A DNA stretch of 64,000 bases. It comes from Pseudoramibacter faecis. Lineage in GTDB: Bacteria; Bacillota; Clostridia; Eubacteriales; Eubacteriaceae. Under the pieces are notes generated by a model. That model searched no databases. It was not told the origin of the DNA and saw only the letters and a program-made list of their open reading frames with translations. Location: the NCBI RefSeq assembly GCF_036289405.1, contig NZ_JAYFFI010000001.1, forward strand, positions 434,001 through 498,000, in the 5' to 3' direction. Positions 1 through 7,671 of this stretch are shown in pieces; within the stretch, counting starts at the first letter, position 1; each line of letters opens with the position of its first letter. A program made the translations under genes and the position numbers.

Positions 1-113
1 GCCATTGACCCACTCTCCTTTCTTTTTATGGATATTTATAGATTTATTATTCTATATTTTATCATTTTATGGATTATCGTGCGGGATTTTTTTACGATTT
101 CGGAAAAAAAGCA

Positions 114-138
114 TTAAAAAAACACCCCGAAGGGTGTT
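114..138 (-). terminator. Intrinsic terminator after ybjQ-like gene
   Basis: Inverted repeat AACACCC-ttcg-GGGTGTT followed on the minus strand by a run of T. It sits directly after the stop of the YbjQ-like gene and ends that two-gene unit. Confidence 0.85.
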
Positions 139-153
139 GATGTGCGTCCGCAC

Positions 154-468
154 TTATCCGGCAAAGCGGACTGCCGTGCCGTAGGCAATGACTTCCGCCG
201 CGCCCTGCATCACCGCCGACGAGGCATAGCGCACATTAACAATGGCATCCGCCCCCAGGGCTTCCGCCTCGGCCACCATGCGCTTGGTCGCCAGCGCCCG
301 GGCTTCGTCCATCATCTTGGTGTAGGCCTTGAGCTCTCCGCCGACGATGGTTTTAAGACCTTGGGAAATATCCCGGCCGATGTTCTTCGACTGGATCGTG
401 CTCCCCTTCACCATGCCGAGCATGGCCAAATCTTTTCCCGTAATGTAATCAGTAGTGACTAAGATCAT
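154..468 (-). CDS. YbjQ/UPF0145 family heavy-metal-binding domain protein
   Basis: A 104-residue protein that matches the YbjQ (UPF0145) family over its full usual length of about 105 residues. The typical N-terminus MILVTTDYITGK and the conserved ALGADAIVNVRY segment are visible. The family forms small cytosolic oligomers and is annotated as putative heavy-metal binding; no enzymatic role is established. The ATG is preceded by AAGGAGG. The first 20 bases overlap the end of the upstream small membrane protein gene, so the two are probably co-translated. A terminator follows the stop. Confidence 0.9.
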   Translation of the reverse strand: MILVTTDYITGKDLAMLGMVKGSTIQSKNIGRDISQGLKTIVGGELKAYTKMMDEARALATKRMVAEAEALGADAIVNVRYASSAVMQGAAEVIAYGTAVRFAG

Positions 469-688
469 CTTCTTCGCCTCCTTGAATCTCGCGGATCCGC
501 GACACGCAGACGCCGATCAGGGCGATAGCCAGCCCCAGGGGAAACACCCCCAGCAAAACCTTCGGCCAGAAGCCCGGCACCCAGGTCACCAGCAATGCGA
601 AATATAAAATAAAATACGCCACAAAAATCGCCGTGATCACAATGGGTGCGATCATCTTGCGGCGGTGCACGCGCCGTTTATCCATCAT
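449..688 (-). CDS. Small two-helix membrane protein
   Basis: A 79-residue protein with a basic N-terminus (MMDKRRVHRRK), two hydrophobic helices (about residues 12-37 and 43-62) and an acidic, soluble C-terminus. I do not recognise a named family. The GGAGG site suits either of two adjacent ATGs (688 or 685). The overlap with the YbjQ-like gene downstream suggests a joint function at the membrane, which is inference from position only. Confidence 0.75.
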   Translation of the reverse strand: MMDKRRVHRRKMIAPIVITAIFVAYFILYFALLVTWVPGFWPKVLLGVFPLGLAIALIGVCVSRIREIQGGEEDDLSHY

Positions 689-789
689 GGCAGCCTCCTT
701 ATGCCGCGAAGCAGCTTATGCATTAGCATAACAAGCGTTTCTTAAAAATTTTTAAAGCTTTAAACCGCTGCCCCCCTGCTGCCCGCCAT

Positions 790-813
790 AAAAAAAGACG
801 CTCCGAAGAGCGC
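790..813 (-). terminator. Orphan intrinsic terminator in a gene-free stretch
   Basis: Hairpin GCGCTC-ttcg-GAGCGT followed by seven T on the minus strand. It lies in the 358-base gap between the small membrane gene and the lipase-like gene, and no convincing minus-strand gene ends there. A second small hairpin (ATGCC-gaa-GGCAT type) lies just upstream at about 848-866. It may end a short untranslated RNA. I see nothing else in the gap. Confidence 0.5.
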
Positions 814-1046
814 CAAAGCGACTGCCGCGACAGCACGGCAAACAGTAACAACATGCCCTTCGGCATTTGCCCTGCAGCCGGCAGCATAACATTTATATTG
901 TGACCACGAACACTTAATCTCAGCTTAATTTCCGAAAAAACCGGCGCCTCTCTCCCCGATGCCCGGGATCCGATTGTCAATTTTCATTGCACTCTTCGGC
1001 CGAAAAGGCTATGCTGTTAACAGCATTCCACGAAAGGATCCCGTTC

Positions 1047-1952
1047 ATGACCAAAAGAAAAATTTTTTTCGTGTTGATCCTCCTTCTGATCGTCGCCGGC
1101 TACGCCCTGGGCTCCCGCCGCCTGGAGCTGTCTGAAGCGGCTTCCCGACGAGAATCACCGCCTCAATCCTATACCGTTTCAAGCGCACCCACCCTCTTTT
1201 TTCACGGTTGGGGCAGCGGCAGCTTCACCGAAAATCAAATGGTTCGCTACATGGAGCGCCGGGGTATCACCAATGCCGTTATCCGCGCGGACGTCATGCC
1301 CTCGGGCAAGGTGCATCTGCGCGGCCGGCTGCCGAAGCACCCCCGCAATCCCATTGTAAAAGTTAATTATCTCAATTCCCGGCAAAATAATTATTACATT
1401 CTGGGCCAGTGGATGAAAAACGTCGTCGTCGCGCTGCAGCAAGCCTATCACATCGAGCGGTTTAACGCCGTGGGGCACTCGGTGGGCAACATGTCCATCG
1501 CCTATTATCTGCTGCAATACGGCCGTGATCCCGCCCTGCCGAGGCTCGATCGGCAAGCCGCTTTGGGCGCCCATTTTAACGGCGTGCTCGGTGCCGACGA
1601 TACCGTCAATCAAATGCAGCTGCTGGCCGGCGGCCGGCCGAAAAAAATGACCGCCTACTACCGCGAGCTTCTGGCCCTGCGGGCCATCTACCCCCGGACC
1701 CGAACCGCCGTCCTCAATATTTACGGCGATCTGGACGACGGCACCCATTCCGACGGCGTCGTCTCCAATGCGTCCTCCTGCTCGATGCGCTACCTGACCG
1801 GTCCCGGCGTGCAGGCCTACCGCGAGGTGAAAATCACCGGCAAAGACGGCCAACACAGCCGTCTGCACGAAAACCTCGCCGTCGACCGCGATCTCGCGGC
1901 GTTTCTCTGGGACGCCAAGCGCCCCCAACAAAAAAGTCAGTCCGCAGACTGA
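1047..1952 (+). CDS. Secreted alpha/beta hydrolase, DUF915 type
   Basis: A 301-residue alpha/beta hydrolase of the DUF915 lipase-like type. It has an N-terminal signal/anchor helix (residues 4-20), the FFHGWGSGS oxyanion-region motif, the nucleophile elbow GHSVGN, an Asp in the YGDLDDGTHSDG segment and a C-terminal His in GQHSRLHEN, which together could form the catalytic triad. I start at 1047 rather than 987: a GAAAGG site precedes it and the signal sequence begins there. The substrate is unknown; family members are exported hydrolases of Gram-positive bacteria. The stop codon lies inside the following terminator hairpin. It is one of few plus-strand genes here. Confidence 0.88.
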   Translation: MTKRKIFFVLILLLIVAGYALGSRRLELSEAASRRESPPQSYTVSSAPTLFFHGWGSGSFTENQMVRYMERRGITNAVIRADVMPSGKVHLRGRLPKHPRNPIVKVNYLNSRQNNYYILGQWMKNVVVALQQAYHIERFNAVGHSVGNMSIAYYLLQYGRDPALPRLDRQAALGAHFNGVLGADDTVNQMQLLAGGRPKKMTAYYRELLALRAIYPRTRTAVLNIYGDLDDGTHSDGVVSNASSCSMRYLTGPGVQAYREVKITGKDGQHSRLHENLAVDRDLAAFLWDAKRPQQKSQSAD

Positions 1953-1959
1953 CTTTTTT
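1930..1959. terminator. Bidirectional terminator between convergent genes
   Basis: Perfect stem AAGTCAGTC-cgca-GACTGACTT flanked by A and T runs, so it can act on both strands. It ends the plus-strand hydrolase gene and the minus-strand transport unit at 1970-2916. Confidence 0.9.
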
Positions 1960-1969
1960 TGATGGCCGA

Positions 1970-2281
1970 TTACGACGACCGGCGCGCCCGGGAAAGCCGC
2001 CGCAAAATCACGCCGGCGGTGGCTGCGCTCAGGGCAAACAGGACGAGCCCGGCCCTTCGGTCAATAAAGGCGGCAATGATTGCCGCCATCAAAAGGTGCA
2101 CCAACACGGCGGCTTCATTCTCAAAACGGCGGGCATCCCGCAAACCGGCGAACAGCGCCACAAAAGCCAGCGCGATCACACCGGCGCTCCGCCAGGCCAC
2201 AAGGCCGAAGCCGGCCAGATAGCCAAGCATGAGCAGCCCGTTCCACAAGCGTTCCTTCAAAAATAACTCCTTCTCCCGCAT
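1970..2281 (-). CDS. Small hydrophobic membrane protein
   Basis: A 103-residue protein with about three hydrophobic helices (around residues 12-35, 45-65, 70-92) and an Arg-rich tail (ILRRLSRARRSS). I chose the ATG at 2281 because longer starts run antisense-like through the upstream gene. It begins 11 bases after the EamA-type gene, so they are likely one transcript. No family is recognised. Confidence 0.6.
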   Translation of the reverse strand: MREKELFLKERLWNGLLMLGYLAGFGLVAWRSAGVIALAFVALFAGLRDARRFENEAAVLVHLLMAAIIAAFIDRRAGLVLFALSAATAGVILRRLSRARRSS

Positions 2282-2292
2282 CCGGGGCACCG

Positions 2293-2706
2293 CTAAAGCA
2301 CCATGAGCAACGTCCCGGCGCCGATGAGCACGCAGCCCGCCACCGATTTGACCGTCGCCTGCTCGTGCAGAAACACAAAGGCGAGCACCAACGTGATGAC
2401 CACGCTCAGCTTGTCGATGGGCACCACCTTGGAGACCGATCCCATCTGAATCGCCCGGTAATAACACAGCCAGGACGCGCCGGTCATAAGGCCCGACAGG
2501 ATCAAAAACAACCAGCTCTTCCGGCTGATGGCGCCGATGCCGCCTTGAGCGTTCGTTAAAAACACCATGCCCCAGGCCAGCACGACCACCACCGCCGTCC
2601 GGACGGCCGTAGCCAGATTGGCATCGACTCCCTCGATGCCGATTTTAGCCAAAATGGATGTCAGCGCGGCAAACACCGCCGACAGCGCCGCAAACAGCAA
2701 CCACAT
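2293..2706 (-). CDS. EamA/DMT-family transporter, half-size
   Basis: A 137-residue protein equal to one EamA repeat. It has about five transmembrane helices, ends in hydrophobic VLIGAGTLLMVL, and shows the typical VPIDKLSVVITLVLAFVFL stretch. Most DMT exporters carry two such units, so single-unit proteins act as dimers. The ATG at 2706 has a strong GGGAGG site; the longer reading has none. The substrate cannot be predicted. Confidence 0.85.
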   Translation of the reverse strand: MWLLFAALSAVFAALTSILAKIGIEGVDANLATAVRTAVVVVLAWGMVFLTNAQGGIGAISRKSWLFLILSGLMTGASWLCYYRAIQMGSVSKVVPIDKLSVVITLVLAFVFLHEQATVKSVAGCVLIGAGTLLMVL

Positions 2707-2736
2707 GGGCGCGCCTCCCTTCTGCCGGTGCATTGC

Positions 2737-2916
2737 TCACGCCCGGACCGGGGTCATCACCGGCTTGCCGGCCGCGTCGAGCAGCGGCGTCAGGCCGCCG
2801 CCATAGCCCTCGCCGATATACAAATAGTTTACCCCGGTTTCCCGGTCCACCCAGATTTCTGCCGCGGTCAGCTTGCCTTGCTGATAGACCCGTTCAAAAC
2901 GATCGTTCTTTTTCAT
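2737..2916 (-). CDS. DUF6440-type small protein
   Basis: A 59-residue protein on the minus strand with an AGAGGCG ribosome site. The sequence RFERVYQQGKLTAAEIWVD followed by TGVNYLYIGEGYGGGLTPLLD matches my memory of the DUF6440 family, small Gram-positive proteins of unknown function. It ends about 30 bases before the EamA-type gene and is probably in the same transcript. The family name is from memory. Confidence 0.75.
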   Translation of the reverse strand: MKKNDRFERVYQQGKLTAAEIWVDRETGVNYLYIGEGYGGGLTPLLDAAGKPVMTPVRA

Positions 2917-2992
2917 TGGATTCGCCTCTTTTCAATCTTGATTGGCGCCCCGCCGCATTTCAAAGCCGCGAAGCCGACACCGAAACGCCGCC

Positions 2993-3394
2993 CTAAAAGG
3001 TGATGGTTTCCGGCGCGGCGGTAAAAGAGCAGAAGGTCGCCCTGGCCGCCTTCAGATAAAAAACCTCGGTGTTGTCGTCGTCGGCCGAATACATCGCCTT
3101 GAGATCCGGATAGGCGTCAAGCATCGCCGCCTTGGCTTCCCGCCGCTCGTCCGGCACGAAGGTCGCGGCCACCCGCAGCCACCGGCCGTCCTTAAACGCG
3201 CAAAGCTCCGCTTTCGGATTGGCGTGCAGTTGGCGGGACACGGCCTTCACTTTGCCCGTTTGAATATAGAGCCTGCCTTCGAAAAGATGGGCGGTGCCAA
3301 AGGGCCGCACCCGGGGCTGATCCCCGTCGAGGGTCGCCAGAAAATACACGCCCGCATCGTTTAAAAATTGTTCAACCTGTTTCAAATCTGCCAT
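2993..3394 (-). CDS. Pyridoxamine 5'-phosphate oxidase-like flavoprotein
   Basis: A 133-residue split-barrel protein of the PNPOx-like superfamily. The start MADLKQVEQFLNDAGVYFLAT, the RVRPFGTAHLFEGRLYIQTG core and a C-terminal CSFTAA strand are typical of the short FMN-binding members in clostridia. The start at 3394 is set by an AGGAAGG site. Such proteins probably bind FMN or F420-like cofactors as dimers; the substrate is unknown. Confidence 0.87.
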   Translation of the reverse strand: MADLKQVEQFLNDAGVYFLATLDGDQPRVRPFGTAHLFEGRLYIQTGKVKAVSRQLHANPKAELCAFKDGRWLRVAATFVPDERREAKAAMLDAYPDLKAMYSADDDNTEVFYLKAARATFCSFTAAPETITF

Positions 3395-3450
3395 CTGATC
3401 ATCCTGCCTTCCTCTCAATCTCTTGAATGGCCCCAGCCTATCACAAATGC

Positions 3451-4419
3451 CTAAAGCAAACCTTTGTCCGCCAGCGTATCCCGCAGCGTCACCATCAGGG
3501 GCCGCGGGGCATAGCCAAAGGCCGCCGTGGCCTTTTGATGCGAAAAGCGGCTGTTGGTTTGCAGCACATCGATGGCATAGGGCGTGCACACCGCCCGCCG
3601 CCCGGACAACCTCTCCAAAAGGCCGGCGCCGATTCTTGCCGCCGGTGCCGGCATCACCCACCGCGGCGGCCGCCTGCCGCAAAGCGCGCAGACCGTCGCC
3701 TGAAGGCCGGCCAGCGACACCGCGTGCCCGCTCAATATATAGCCTTCGCCGGGCGCTCCCTGCTGCGCGCAGGCCAAAATTCCCGCCGCCACATCCCGGA
3801 CGTCTACAAAATCGTAGCCGCCCGCCACGCTCACGGGCATCCGGCCCGCGGCCATCGCCGCCACCGTGCGCACCAAATGGTTCCTGCCGCGGCCGTCCCC
3901 CGGGCCGATGATCCCCGAAGGATACACCACACTGATCGCAAGCCCCTCGTCTGCGGCCTCAAAGGCCAGGCGGGTGGCTGCGGCCTTGGCCTTTGCATAG
4001 GGCCCCATCACCTGCTCCGGCCCAACGTCCCGCGTCTCCGCGATCACCCCCGGCGCCTCCGGAATCGCGTGCACCGAGCTCACATAAATCATCCGCGACA
4101 CGGCATGGGTCCGGGCCAGCGCCAGCATATTGGCGGTGCCCGTCACATTTACGGCCCAAAGCGTCGGTTCCGGCCTGGACGCGATCGTCACGATGCCCGC
4201 ACAATGGATGAGCACCAGAGCCTCGTCGCCCGTCCGCGCAAAAAAGGGCGCCAGGGATTCGCGGCTGCGCACATCGCCGACGACCCGCTCGGCCCCCGCC
4301 GGGACCCGCTCGCCGGGGAGCACCAGCGCTCGAACGGCCATGCCCCGGTCCGCCAGCCGCCGCACCACCATCGTGCCCAGGTGGCCGCCGGCTCCCGTCA
4401 CCAAATAACGCTGCTTCAT
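3451..4419 (-). CDS. NAD-dependent epimerase/dehydratase (extended SDR)
   Basis: A 322-residue extended short-chain dehydrogenase. The N-terminal TGAGGHLG is the Rossmann glycine motif, YVSSVHAI carries the catalytic Ser region, and GPYAKAKA holds the YxxxK catalytic pair. VVYPSGIIGPGD is typical of dihydroflavonol-4-reductase-like members. The product is likely an NAD(P)-dependent oxidoreductase on a small metabolite. It stands alone. Confidence 0.9.
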   Translation of the reverse strand: MKQRYLVTGAGGHLGTMVVRRLADRGMAVRALVLPGERVPAGAERVVGDVRSRESLAPFFARTGDEALVLIHCAGIVTIASRPEPTLWAVNVTGTANMLALARTHAVSRMIYVSSVHAIPEAPGVIAETRDVGPEQVMGPYAKAKAAATRLAFEAADEGLAISVVYPSGIIGPGDGRGRNHLVRTVAAMAAGRMPVSVAGGYDFVDVRDVAAGILACAQQGAPGEGYILSGHAVSLAGLQATVCALCGRRPPRWVMPAPAARIGAGLLERLSGRRAVCTPYAIDVLQTNSRFSHQKATAAFGYAPRPLMVTLRDTLADKGLL

Positions 4420-4848
4420 CCCGCACCTCCTTCACTGCCCGCTTCGGACTTCCTGCGGCGATATTCGACATGATCGTCAGCATGATTATATCAGCGCAGG
4501 GGCATCCTTTCAACTGCAGGGCAAAAGATACGCACGCGGGAGAGACCATTCCCGACAGAGGCGGCAACAAAACCGATGCTCCGAAAAATCGACAACATAA
4601 ATCCATCCACGCCGCCCATCGAGCGTCGCTGCCTTTCAGTAATGAAGAAACGCGGAAAACGCAACCCTAAAATTCGAATGGCAGACCCGCACCTCTAAAC
4701 TGCGAAACCGACTGACCGACTGTAAAGAAGAGACACGCAGGATACAGCCTATACGCAGGCACGACCTTGACCGGTAAAAAGAAAAGCGGCGGGATAGCAA
4801 AACCATCCCGCCGCTCTGCACACTTCTTAATAAGGTTTCTCTACAATT
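4420..4848. other. Gene-free stretch with one terminator
   Basis: This 430-base gap holds no ORF with both a ribosome site and plausible composition. Its only clear element is the strong hairpin at 4785-4813. Confidence 0.6.
4775..4813 (-). terminator. Strong intrinsic terminator
   Basis: Perfect 10-bp stem GCGGCGGGAT/ATCCCGCCGC with a nine-base loop, followed on the minus strand by a T-rich tract. It ends the transcript carrying the SGNH remnant and the 44-residue ORF. Confidence 0.88.
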
Positions 4849-4983
4849 TCAAGAATAACGCCCAGCGTACTCAGTCTTTGCCAAGGCCGTCCATTTCCTG
4901 ATGAACTCTGTTTTGGCCGCCGTATAGGCATCCCAATCGTGTTCAAACCGCTTCCATTTCTTCATTTTCTTCATCTTCTTCAT
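4849..4983 (-). CDS. 44-residue Lys/aromatic-rich small protein, translationally coupled
   Basis: The ORF opens with a KKM repeat (MKKMKKMKKWKRFEHDW) and encodes a basic, Trp/Tyr-rich, mostly helical peptide ending AKTEYAGRYS. Its ATG overlaps the stop of the upstream hydrolase reading frame (ATGA) and it has its own AAGGGGAG site. A terminator follows 36 bases downstream. I recognise no family. It could be a true small protein or the surviving end of something larger. Confidence 0.55.
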   Translation of the reverse strand: MKKMKKMKKWKRFEHDWDAYTAAKTEFIRKWTALAKTEYAGRYS

Positions 4984-5682
4984 GCTCCCCTTCTATTCGC
5001 AAAGATATGCTTTTCTATTTCCGCAGCCAAAACGCTCGCCGATTCGGCATTGAAATGCACGCCGTCCACACTGGTCGCTAACCCTCTGATTTTTACAAAA
5101 TAATCTTTCGTAAATGGCAATAAGGTCATGATCGCCGCATCGGCAACTCTCATTAAGAATCTGTATTTCCACGTATATCTGCGGCGTTCGGCACGGATCT
5201 TTTCCTTTTGAGGTCCGTACACATCGACAAGCGGGCAGTGATATTTTTCAGCCAATGCTTCCATGCATTTATTTCTTTTTATCAGGCGCGCATGCGGGAA
5301 GTTCTTTAAATTGATAAAGGGCATTCCAAAGAGGACCACCTGTTTATTCTTTTTATACAAAAGCGCCAAAATCTTACGGTATTCCCGGCAGAATATCTCA
5401 TCGTCTTCAACGCATCTCATCAGCCTGCAGCGCAAGCTCATCCGCAAAAACCAGAACAAGGAAGCAGACCTCAGGTATGGCAAAAGGACATCATTCGTGC
5501 CAATGCCGATAATATACATTTCTGAATGATCTTTGGACTTGCCCATCAGGTTTTTCAGCCTCTTACCGTATCCTCGTTCCTGCCCTTATTGCTTGATGGC
5601 CCGAAATTTTATTCAGGAAATGAATGTATGAATAACCGACATTCCCAAAAGTCAAGCTGTCTCCTATGCAAATTATTTTTAT
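4980..5682 (-). pseudogene. Decayed SGNH/GDSL-type hydrolase
   Basis: Three frames together rebuild one SGNH hydrolase. Frame one, from 5682, gives IIC-IGDSLTFGNVGYSYIHFL, the GDS nucleophile block. Frame two gives NKGRNEDTVRG. Frame three (open 4980-5546) gives KRLKNL, YIIGIGTND and finally SVDGVHFN, the blocks carrying the Asn and the Asp-x-x-His. So at least two frameshifts separate the blocks. The position expected for the start codon, just after an AGGGG site, reads ATA instead of ATG. The open part alone lacks the nucleophile. It lies 32 bases after the ABC permease gene. Confidence 0.8.
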
Positions 5683-5714
5683 CTTTCCCCTACCCGTCCC
5701 CGGGTAAAAGCTTC

Positions 5715-6461
5715 TTATTTTTCGCCGCTCATTTTACGCTGAAAAACGATCATCGCAAGCGCAAAAATGACGACGGCATAGCCCGTGACAACCGCCAAAT
5801 GGGGAAGCATGTGACCGACGCTGCCCCTTAAAGCCGCCCGTATCGCTTCCACGCTGTGATAAAAGGGCAGGAAGCTGGTTATCTTTTTGAAGGCGCCGCC
5901 GATTAAATCAATCGGAATAAACACCCCGGACAGCCACCCGGCAACATTCGTCAGCAGCGCTCCGCAGACGCCGCCGACGGCCCTATCGTTCAAAAGGCTG
6001 CCGAAAAACAGCCCCGTCCCCACGAACAGCAGGGAGGTCAACGCGGTCACAGTCACCGCAAACAGGATATGGATATTTATTTCAAGCCCCAAAGTGCCCG
6101 CCCCCAAAAAGGTGATCGCTGCCTGCCCGATCGTTATAACGAGCATCGGCAGCGTGTATCCTAAAATAAAATCCCCGGACGTCATGGGCGAGGCAAACAG
6201 CCGCATTAAAAAAGAGGAAGTGCGGTCTTTGGATAATAACATCCCCGCAAACAGCGCCATAAACACGCTCCCGAACATGGCCAGACCGGGCGCGAGATTC
6301 TTTATTTCAAACATTGTGTTCTCTGCTTCGGGAGGAATGGCGGCATTGATCATAGACAGCAGCGCCAGCAATACGAGCGGAAATCCCAAACCGAAAAAGA
6401 GATTGACGGGGTCGCGCAGGACCTCTTTTGCATTGCGTTTTGCAAATAACAGCATCCTCAT
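5715..6461 (-). CDS. ABC-2 type transporter permease
   Basis: A 248-residue membrane protein with six predicted helices and the ABC-2 permease layout: cytosolic N-terminus (MRMLLFAKRNAKEVLRDP), first helix at 21-40, a segment with FASPMTSGDFILGY, and the conserved LSGVFIPIDLIGGAFKKITSFLPFYHSVEAIRAAL. Its start overlaps the stop of the ATPase gene by four bases (ATGA). With that ATPase it forms an exporter, probably for a lipid-like or peptide/antibiotic substrate. Confidence 0.92.
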   Translation of the reverse strand: MRMLLFAKRNAKEVLRDPVNLFFGLGFPLVLLALLSMINAAIPPEAENTMFEIKNLAPGLAMFGSVFMALFAGMLLSKDRTSSFLMRLFASPMTSGDFILGYTLPMLVITIGQAAITFLGAGTLGLEINIHILFAVTVTALTSLLFVGTGLFFGSLLNDRAVGGVCGALLTNVAGWLSGVFIPIDLIGGAFKKITSFLPFYHSVEAIRAALRGSVGHMLPHLAVVTGYAVVIFALAMIVFQRKMSGEK

Positions 6462-7183
6462 CGCGCACCTCCTGAAAGAGCAACAAAGGCGTCCTCCAGC
6501 CTGTCCGTGCCGGTCTGTGCCGTTAATTCTGCCACCGTGCCGATCGCCGTTAATTTGCCCCGCGCCATAATGCCGACGCGATCCGATAACATTGCCACTT
6601 CATCCATATAATGCGTCGTGAGGATGATCGTCACTTTTCCCTTCAAGGCTTCAATGGATGCCCACAATTCACGGCGGGCCAGCACATCCAGTCCTAAGGT
6701 CGGCTCGTCGAGAAATAAAATCTGCGGATCCGAAATCAGCGCCATGGCAATGGAAAGGCGACGCTGCATACCGCCCGACAAGCGTTTGGCTTTTTTGCTT
6801 AATTCATTTTCCAGTCCGAATTTCCGCGCTGTTTCGCATGCGTTTTCCCTCGCCGTTTTGCTGTTCTGTCCGTATATTCCCGCGGTAAACTCCAGATTCT
6901 CCAAAACCGACAGATTGGCGGCGACCGCCGTTTCCTGCGGCGAAAGATTGATCTTTTTCTTGATGGCGCGGGGATTTGAAAGAATGCTGTCCCCGAGCAT
7001 CAAAGCATCGCCGCCCGTGGGCATTATCAGGCAGGAGAGCATTTTAATCGTCGTGGTTTTCCCCGCGCCGTTCACGCCCAGCAAGGCGAATAGCTCGCCC
7101 CGTTCAACCGTCAAATCAAGATGATCGACAGCAGCGATACGATTGTACTTTTTTGTGAGCTGCGCCGCAGCAATCGCATTCAT
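6458..7183 (-). CDS. ABC transporter ATP-binding protein
   Basis: A 241-residue ATPase of the DrrA/CcmA exporter type. Walker A is GVNGAGKTTT, the signature is LSGGMQRRLSIAMAL, Walker B is ILFLDEPTLGLD, and the switch His is in TTHYMDE. It overlaps the AbrB-like gene upstream and the permease downstream by four bases each, so all three are translationally coupled. Confidence 0.95.
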   Translation of the reverse strand: MNAIAAAQLTKKYNRIAAVDHLDLTVERGELFALLGVNGAGKTTTIKMLSCLIMPTGGDALMLGDSILSNPRAIKKKINLSPQETAVAANLSVLENLEFTAGIYGQNSKTARENACETARKFGLENELSKKAKRLSGGMQRRLSIAMALISDPQILFLDEPTLGLDVLARRELWASIEALKGKVTIILTTHYMDEVAMLSDRVGIMARGKLTAIGTVAELTAQTGTDRLEDAFVALSGGAR

Positions 7184-7404
7184 TTTTCAGCCTCCTTCGG
7201 CGCATCGCCGCCGAAAACCGTGTCGATGATATGAGCGAACATGCTTTTAGGCGGAATGGCGATGCCTTGATTGATATCTCCCATCACAATCAAGGTATCC
7301 CCGGGGTGAATGTCGAAAACATCGCGGGCCTCCTTAGGGATCACGAACTGCCCCTTTTCCCCCACCTTAACGGTCCAAGCGTATTTTCCTTTTGGGTAAT
7401 CCAT
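7180..7404 (-). CDS. AbrB/SpoVT-type DNA-binding regulator
   Basis: A 74-residue protein with the swapped-hairpin AbrB motif: WTVKVGEKGQFVIPKEARDVFDIHPGDTL. It is the first gene of a three-gene operon with an ABC exporter, an arrangement common in clostridia, and probably autoregulates it. The promoter at 7452-7479 lies about 50 bases upstream and TATGATT/GATATGATT repeats between them are candidate operator DNA. Confidence 0.9.
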   Translation of the reverse strand: MDYPKGKYAWTVKVGEKGQFVIPKEARDVFDIHPGDTLIVMGDINQGIAIPPKSMFAHIIDTVFGGDAPKEAEK

Positions 7405-7451
7405 TTTCCTACCTCCGAACGAAAAGTATGATTGATATGATTTATATTTTC

Positions 7452-7479
7452 AGTATAACATAATCTACTTTTATGTCAA
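7452..7479 (-). promoter_or_regulatory. SigA-type promoter of the AbrB-ABC operon
   Basis: TTGACA, 16-base spacer, TATACT on the minus strand, close to the vegetative consensus. Confidence 0.8.
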
Positions 7480-7631
7480 TAAAAAACATTTGACAAACCG
7501 CTTCATGCCGTGCATTAAAAAACGACGCGACGCGCCGTATCTCAAGCCGGAGAAATCCCCGCTCTCCATTTTCAGCCTCGCGCGGCCCATGGCGAAACTT
7601 TTGCATCGGCGGCGGGCACCCTGCCGCCAAG

Positions 7632-7660
7632 AAAAAAGCAGCCCGGAACAGGCTGCTTTC
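7632..7660 (-). terminator. Terminator of the surface-protein gene
   Basis: Stem AGCAGCC/GGCTGCT followed by six T on the minus strand, 11 bases after the surface-protein stop. Confidence 0.88.
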
Positions 7661-7671
7661 TAAATCCCGAA

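Noticed and set aside
723..980. 85-codon minus-strand ORF
   Set aside because: It spans the terminator at 790-813, has no ribosome site and random-looking composition.
1179..1931. 250-codon ORF antisense to the alpha/beta hydrolase gene
   Set aside because: It mirrors the codon positions of a clear enzyme gene; typical high-GC antisense frame.
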